10,018 nucleotides of DNA from Betaproteobacteria bacterium. GTDB lineage: Bacteria; Pseudomonadota; Gammaproteobacteria; Burkholderiales; SG8-39. This document shows, piece after piece, positions 6,497-10,018 of this stretch. The position numbers were made by a program, and so were the translations under genes. How positions within the stretch are numbered: the stretch's first letter is position 1; each line of letters starts with the position of its first letter. The notes under the pieces were generated by a model. That model did no database searches. It saw only the letters and a list, made by a program, of their open reading frames with translations, and had not been told where the DNA came from. Location of the stretch: assembly GCA_947467405.1 (NCBI GenBank), contig CANIIN010000058.1:1-10018 (forward strand). The letters are read 5' to 3'.

Positions 6497-7339
6497 TCAC
6501 GATGTCGGCGGCTCGACGCCCGCCGGCACCTTGTAGCGGTTGTAGCTCCACAGGTACTGGCCGGGACAGCGGCGAATGAGTTCTTCCAGCGCACGGTTGA
6601 GGTGCCGCGACGCCGTCTCGCCCGGCTCGCGCTCGGGCATCAGTTCGACCACACCGCGGTAGCCGCGGCCGAACGGCAACCTTTCGGCATAGGCGACGAC
6701 CATGATGGCGCCGGTCGCTTTCGCCAACCGCTGCACCAGCGTCATGGTGTAGGCGGGTCGTCCGAAGAACGGCGCCCACTCGCCCTCGCCGCGTCCCGGC
6801 ACCTGGTCCGGCAGGATGCCCACCGCCTCGCCGGCCTTCAGGGCGCGCATCATGGCGCGGATACCGGAGAGAGTCGGCGGCGCCAGCTTCAGGTGCGGTT
6901 TTTCGCGGCCGCCCGCGATCAGGCGTTGCACGAAAGCGCGCTTGGGCGGCGAAAACAGCGCGGTCATGGCGCCGAAGTGCTGCGTGTACCACTGCGCCGT
7001 CACTTCGAAGCAACCGAGATGCGGCGTGACGAAGATGATGCCCTTGCCCTCTTTGCGGGCCTGTTCGATGAGCTGCCGTGATGGCTCCACGCGCATGAGC
7101 GCGGCGGCACTTTGCTGCGGGCGAAACCAGACCGGGATGAGTTCCAGCACACCCTGCCCGGCCGCCGCAACGGACTGACGGACAATGCGCGCGTCCTGAT
7201 AACCGGCCGCTTGCAGGTTATGCCTGGTGATTCGTCGAAAGCGAGGCGAAAGCGCCCATACTGTCCAGCCCAGCACCGCCCCCGCGACATGAAAGACGAT
7301 CAGGGGCAGAGCGGCGATGACTCTCAGAAAGGCGGCCAT
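6497..7339 (-). CDS. LpxL/HtrB-family lipid A acyltransferase (first of pair)
   Basis: This 280-residue member of the LpxL/LpxM lysophospholipid acyltransferase superfamily is expected at the inner membrane, in late acylation of lipid A. An N-terminal hydrophobic anchor spans about 5-30. The catalytic motif is HX4E, His107-Glu112 in TPHLGCFEV. The segment ILPDQVPGRGEGEWAPFFGRPAYT and the C-terminal QYLWSYNRYK are typical of the family. It differs from its neighbour in the motif acid (Glu instead of Asp) and in the central segment, so the two are old paralogues and probably differ in substrate. The ATG at 7339 is the first in the frame; the ribosome binding site is weak. It starts the minus-strand gene run and is divergent from metK across 202 bp. 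Confidence 0.91.
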   Translation of the reverse strand: MAAFLRVIAALPLIVFHVAGAVLGWTVWALSPRFRRITRHNLQAAGYQDARIVRQSVAAAGQGVLELIPVWFRPQQSAAALMRVEPSRQLIEQARKEGKGIIFVTPHLGCFEVTAQWYTQHFGAMTALFSPPKRAFVQRLIAGGREKPHLKLAPPTLSGIRAMMRALKAGEAVGILPDQVPGRGEGEWAPFFGRPAYTMTLVQRLAKATGAIMVVAYAERLPFGRGYRGVVELMPEREPGETASRHLNRALEELIRRCPGQYLWSYNRYKVPAGVEPPTS

Positions 7340-7541
7340 AGTCGTGGCTACCGGCCCGGCTTAGGGAAGGGGGTCAAGCCGTGATATCCTTCCGGGTCAT
7401 TTTTGTGGCTGTCTTTTGCTTTTGGAAGTGCTGATCGTGTCTCAAGAACGAGAAGCCGCAATAAGCTTCCCTCTGTAGTGGGGGATATACAAGGGGGCTT
7501 GCCCACTTGTTCTGTCAATCTTTTATATATAGGCGCCCAGC
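7340..7541. promoter_or_regulatory. Divergent acyltransferase-metK intergenic region
   Basis: This 202-bp gap separates the starts of two divergent genes and must hold promoters for both. I cannot place them with confidence. On the metK side there is an AT-rich tract (ttttatatat, 7521-7530), but no -35 hexamer lies at good spacing, and using the tract as a -10 would leave almost no leader. The region includes the second copy of the dispersed repeat and its imperfect hairpin. AGG at 7531-7533 is the only Shine-Dalgarno-like sequence before the metK ATG. No known SAM-responsive riboswitch was recognised by eye. Confidence 0.45.
7424..7512. repeat. Dispersed repeat copy 2 (palindromic core)
   Basis: This is the second copy of the repeat at 2776-2866, in the same orientation. 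The strong core is 7463-7512, with weaker similarity to the left (ggaag at 7424, gtctcaa at 7439). The hairpin part, 7489-7510, is an imperfect version of the copy 1 palindrome: ACAAG pairs with CTTGT and GGG with CCC, with one G/A mismatch and a CTTG loop. The copy ends 29 nt before the metK ATG, so it would lie in or just before the metK leader. Confidence 0.8.
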
Positions 7542-8711
7542 ATGTCGAGCTACCTGTTTACATCCGAATCCGTTTCCGAAGGTCACCCAGACAAGGTCGC
7601 GGACCAGATTTCCGACGCGATTCTCGATGCCATTCTAGCGCAGGACAAGGGCTCCCGAGTCGCTGCAGAGACGCTGGTCAAGGACAATCTCGTGGTGCTG
7701 GCCGGTGAAATCACCACCGGCGCACGCGTGAACTTCGATGAAGTCGCCCGCCGCACCATCAAGCGCATCGGTTACACCGATCCGGCCATCGGTTTCGATA
7801 CCAATACCTGTACCGTCATCGTCGCCTACGGCGAACAGTCGCAGGACATCGCGCAGGGCGTGGATGAAGGCCGCGGCCTGAACCTCGACCAGGGCGCCGG
7901 CGACCAAGGCCTGATGTTCGGCTATGCCTGCGACGAAACGCCGCAATTCATGCCGCTGGCCATCTGGCTGTCGCACCGCCTGGTCGAACGCCAGTCGGAA
8001 CTGCGCCGCGACGGCCGCCTGCCGTGGCTGCGCCCGGACGCGAAGTCACAGGTCACCATCAAATATGTCGATGGCAAACCGGACTCCATCGACACCGTGG
8101 TGCTCTCCACCCAGCACCAGCCCGGCCTGACGCACAAGCAGATCGAAGAGGCCGTCATCGAGCAGATCGTCAAGCCGGTGCTGCCGAAGAACCTGATCAA
8201 GGGCTCGATCAATTACCTGATCAACCCGACCGGCGCCTTCGAAATCGGCGGACCGAAGGGCGACTGCGGTCTGACCGGCCGCAAGATCATTGTCGACACC
8301 TACGGCGGTTCCGCCCCGCACGGCGGCGGCGCATTCTCGGGCAAGGATCCGTCCAAGGTCGACCGTTCCGCAGCCTACGCCGCACGCTACGTGGCCAAGA
8401 ACGTGGTGGCCGCGGGACTCGCAGCGCGTTGCCAGGTGCAGGTGTCCTACGCCATCGGCGTGGCCAAGCCGACCAGCGTCATGGTCACCACGTTTGGCAC
8501 CGGCAAGGTGTCCGACGAGAAGCTCTCGGAACTGGTGCAGAAGCATTTCGACCTGCGTCCCAAGGGCATCGTGCAGATGCTGGACCTGCTGCGCCCGATC
8601 TACGAGAAGACCGCCGCGTACGGCCACTTTGGCCGCGACGAGCCGGAATTCACGTGGGAAAACACCGACAAAGCCAAGGCGCTGGCCGCCGACGCCGGCA
8701 TCAAGGGCTGA
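7542..8711 (+). CDS. metK: S-adenosylmethionine synthetase
   Basis: MetK makes S-adenosylmethionine from methionine and ATP, releasing phosphate and pyrophosphate; it works in the cytoplasm as a tetramer. The 389-residue length is normal. Family signatures are all present: EGHPDKVADQISDAILDA near the N-terminus with ATP-contacting His15 and the metal ligand Asp17, the GAGDQG loop (118-123), and the phosphate-binding segment GGGAFSGKDPSKVDRSAAY (261-279). The three alpha/beta repeats can be followed along the sequence without interruption. The ATG gives MSSYLFTSESVSEGHPDK, the expected N-terminus, though the ribosome binding site (AGG, 8 nt upstream) is weak. The gene is divergent from the acyltransferase genes, an order I recall as common in Betaproteobacteria, and is followed by its own strong terminator. 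Confidence 0.98.
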   Translation: MSSYLFTSESVSEGHPDKVADQISDAILDAILAQDKGSRVAAETLVKDNLVVLAGEITTGARVNFDEVARRTIKRIGYTDPAIGFDTNTCTVIVAYGEQSQDIAQGVDEGRGLNLDQGAGDQGLMFGYACDETPQFMPLAIWLSHRLVERQSELRRDGRLPWLRPDAKSQVTIKYVDGKPDSIDTVVLSTQHQPGLTHKQIEEAVIEQIVKPVLPKNLIKGSINYLINPTGAFEIGGPKGDCGLTGRKIIVDTYGGSAPHGGGAFSGKDPSKVDRSAAYAARYVAKNVVAAGLAARCQVQVSYAIGVAKPTSVMVTTFGTGKVSDEKLSELVQKHFDLRPKGIVQMLDLLRPIYEKTAAYGHFGRDEPEFTWENTDKAKALAADAGIKG

Positions 8712-8740
8712 TTCAGGCTGCAGCACGAGGCAGAATCAGG

Positions 8741-8767
8741 AAAGGGGGCGTGAGCCCCCTTTTTTTT
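8741..8767 (+). terminator. Intrinsic terminator of metK
   Basis: A perfect 9-bp stem, AAAGGGGGC (8741-8749) and GCCCCCTTT (8754-8762), closes a GTGA loop and runs into a T tract ending at 8767. It begins 30 nt after the metK stop. This is a classical Rho-independent terminator and separates metK from the hydratase-family gene downstream, which must then have its own promoter in 8768-8850. Confidence 0.93.
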
Positions 8768-8850
8768 CATCCCCGAACAGCCCCACAATGCGGGTTGAGT
8801 ACTGACGCCGCGAAACAAGTGGCACAGCAGGACCATCAAGGAGAAGGCTC

Positions 8851-9666
8851 GTGAGTTACCAGGAAATCCTCTACGCCATCGACAACGGCGTGGCGACCAT
8901 CACCCTCAATCGTCCCGACAAGTTGAACGCCATCACGCCACTGCTGTTCGACGAGATGCGCGCCGCGCTGCATGCCGCGGACGCCGACGACGCGGTGCGG
9001 GTCATCGTGATCACCGGCGCTGGCAAGGGTTTCTGCGCCGGCGCCGATTTGGGGCGACTGGACGGACTGCTGGCGGACGGCGGCGCGTCGACCTCCAAGG
9101 CTTCGGTGGGCTACGACCCGGTGGTGCGTCCCGATTTCCAGGAGCGCTATACCTTTCTCCCGGCACTGAAGAAACCCGTCATCGCCGCCATCAACGGCGC
9201 CACCGTGGGCGCCGGACTGGTGCTGGCGCTGTTCTGCGACCTGCGCATCGCATCCGACACGGCCATGCTCACCACCGGCTTCGCGCGACGCGGACTCATT
9301 GCTGAAATGGGCTCGGCGTGGCGGCTCAATCAACTGGTCGGCCACGGCCGCGCCATGGACCTGCTGCTGCGCTCGCCCAGGGTCAGCGGCAAGGAAGCCG
9401 TGGCCATGGGCCTGGTGGAGTTCAGCGTGCCGCCGGAACAGTTCGCCGAATTCGTTCGCAACTACACTCTCGAAATGTCAACCCAGCTGTCACCGCGCTC
9501 GTTGCGTGTCATGAAGAAGGAAATGTGGAACGTGCCGTTCCAGACACTGGCGGAAAGCCTGCGTGAAGCGCGCCTTGACCTCAACGAAAGCATGGTCAGC
9601 GAGGACTTCAGAGAAGGTGTGGTGCATTTCAAGGAAAAACGCGCCCCGCGATTTACCGGAAAATAG
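8851..9666 (+). CDS. Enoyl-CoA hydratase/isomerase family protein
   Basis: This 271-residue crotonase-superfamily enzyme acts on an acyl-CoA thioester. The CoA and oxyanion-hole segments are clear: LNRPDKLNAI (19-28), GKGFCAGADL (58-67) and NGATVGAGLVLALFCD (115-130). The two glutamates of classical enoyl-CoA hydratase are not conserved; the matching positions are Val124 and Phe144. Glu152 in RGLIAEMGSAW instead lies where PaaG-type and Delta3-Delta2 isomerases carry their acid. So it could be a hydratase of a different subgroup or an isomerase; the reaction is not fixed by sequence. The start is GTG, supported by AAGGAG seven nt upstream. It follows the metK terminator, so it is a separate transcription unit, perhaps shared with the downstream Bug gene 83 nt later. 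Confidence 0.92.
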   Translation: MSYQEILYAIDNGVATITLNRPDKLNAITPLLFDEMRAALHAADADDAVRVIVITGAGKGFCAGADLGRLDGLLADGGASTSKASVGYDPVVRPDFQERYTFLPALKKPVIAAINGATVGAGLVLALFCDLRIASDTAMLTTGFARRGLIAEMGSAWRLNQLVGHGRAMDLLLRSPRVSGKEAVAMGLVEFSVPPEQFAEFVRNYTLEMSTQLSPRSLRVMKKEMWNVPFQTLAESLREARLDLNESMVSEDFREGVVHFKEKRAPRFTGK

Positions 9667-9749
9667 ATCGCGAAGAGGCAACGCGCATCACGGCAGCCCC
9701 TAGGCATCATCCGCAGCACCCCGTTTTCACCCCACTGGAGGAGGAATTC

Positions 9750-10018
9750 ATGCGTCTAACTTTGAATGCCGTTGCAGCGCTGACAATGGCCACGATGTCC
9801 CTGATGCACACGCTGCCGGCCACCGCACAGAGCTACCCGACCAAACGCATCACACTGATCGTTCCGCTCCCGGCCGGCGCCAGTTCGGACGGCATTGCGC
9901 GCATCTACGCCGAGAAGCTCAAGGACCGCCTCGGCCAGCCGGTGATCGTCGAGAACCGCGTCGGCAACGGCGGCGTCATCGGCCTCGACGCGCTGGCGAA
10001 ATCCGCGCCGGACGGCTA
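9750..10018 (+). CDS. Bug-family tripartite tricarboxylate receptor, 5' part
   Basis: These are the first 89 codons of a periplasmic solute-binding protein of the Bug (TctC) family, which captures carboxylates or other small acids for tripartite tricarboxylate transporters and is greatly expanded in Burkholderiales. A signal peptide is clear: hydrophobic residues 5-23 and an AXA site at Ala24-Thr-Ala26, before QSYPTKRIT. The mature start shows the family pattern YPTKRITLIVPLPAGASSDGIAR, then LGQPVIVENRVGNGG and the PDGY motif at the cut edge. A very good ribosome binding site, GGAGGAGGA at 9737-9745, sets the start. The family often has VENRPGAGG, so Val and Asn are small departures here. The ligand is unknown, and no TctA/TctB membrane genes are visible in the window. 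Confidence 0.93.
   Translation, partial: MRLTLNAVAALTMATMSLMHTLPATAQSYPTKRITLIVPLPAGASSDGIARIYAEKLKDRLGQPVIVENRVGNGGVIGLDALAKSAPDG

Noticed and set aside
5434..6579. A 381-residue plus-strand open frame antisense to the second acyltransferase and CoA-binding genes
   Set aside because: It spans two real genes on the other strand, has no recognisable domain and no ribosome binding site.
7495..7531. TTGCCC plus TATATA as a metK promoter
   Set aside because: The spacer is 19 nt and the implied start would lie only a few bases before the ATG, which is not plausible with the weak ribosome site present.
7340..7541. A possible SAM-sensing riboswitch in the metK leader
   Set aside because: I could not match the region to a SAM riboswitch class. 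The only clear structure is the repeat hairpin, which also occurs near dapF, away from SAM genes.

Overview
The window looks like chromosomal DNA from a high-GC betaproteobacterium, most likely Burkholderiales. Three things support this: the order metK / divergent LpxL-type acyltransferases / dapF / DUF484 gene / xerC, as I recall it for that group; a Bug-type periplasmic solute-binding protein at the right edge; and strong G/C third-position bias throughout. It is mostly a housekeeping region. No tRNA, rRNA, CRISPR array, complete insertion sequence or phage gene is visible.

Layout. Positions 1-7339 hold a long run of minus-strand genes, read from right to left: two LpxL/HtrB-family acyltransferases (lipid A late acylation), a YccU-like CoA-binding protein, an acyl-CoA dehydrogenase, dapF (lysine and peptidoglycan precursor synthesis), a DUF484 gene, xerC (chromosome dimer resolution), and the two halves of a split ChrA-type chromate transporter, the second cut by the window edge. 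From 7542 the plus strand carries metK (S-adenosylmethionine synthetase) with a textbook intrinsic terminator, an enoyl-CoA hydratase/isomerase family gene, and the start of a Bug receptor gene with a signal peptide. Metabolically the window mixes envelope biogenesis (acyltransferases, DapF), SAM supply (MetK), chromosome maintenance (XerC), acyl-CoA chemistry (dehydrogenase, hydratase-family enzyme) and transport.

The most unusual content is non-coding. A repeat of about 50 bp with a palindromic core (up to about 90 bp with weaker similarity) occurs twice in the same orientation, once just after dapF and once just before metK. Separately, the gap between the acyl-CoA dehydrogenase and dapF holds a composite inverted-repeat element with perfect 17-bp arms built from CGCGGA units spaced about 10 bp apart. 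The acyl-CoA dehydrogenase and CoA-binding genes sit where I would expect the acyltransferase genes to lead straight to dapF, so they may be an insertion into a conserved cluster. Two acyl-CoA enzymes have non-standard active-site positions. I see no clear new multi-gene system.
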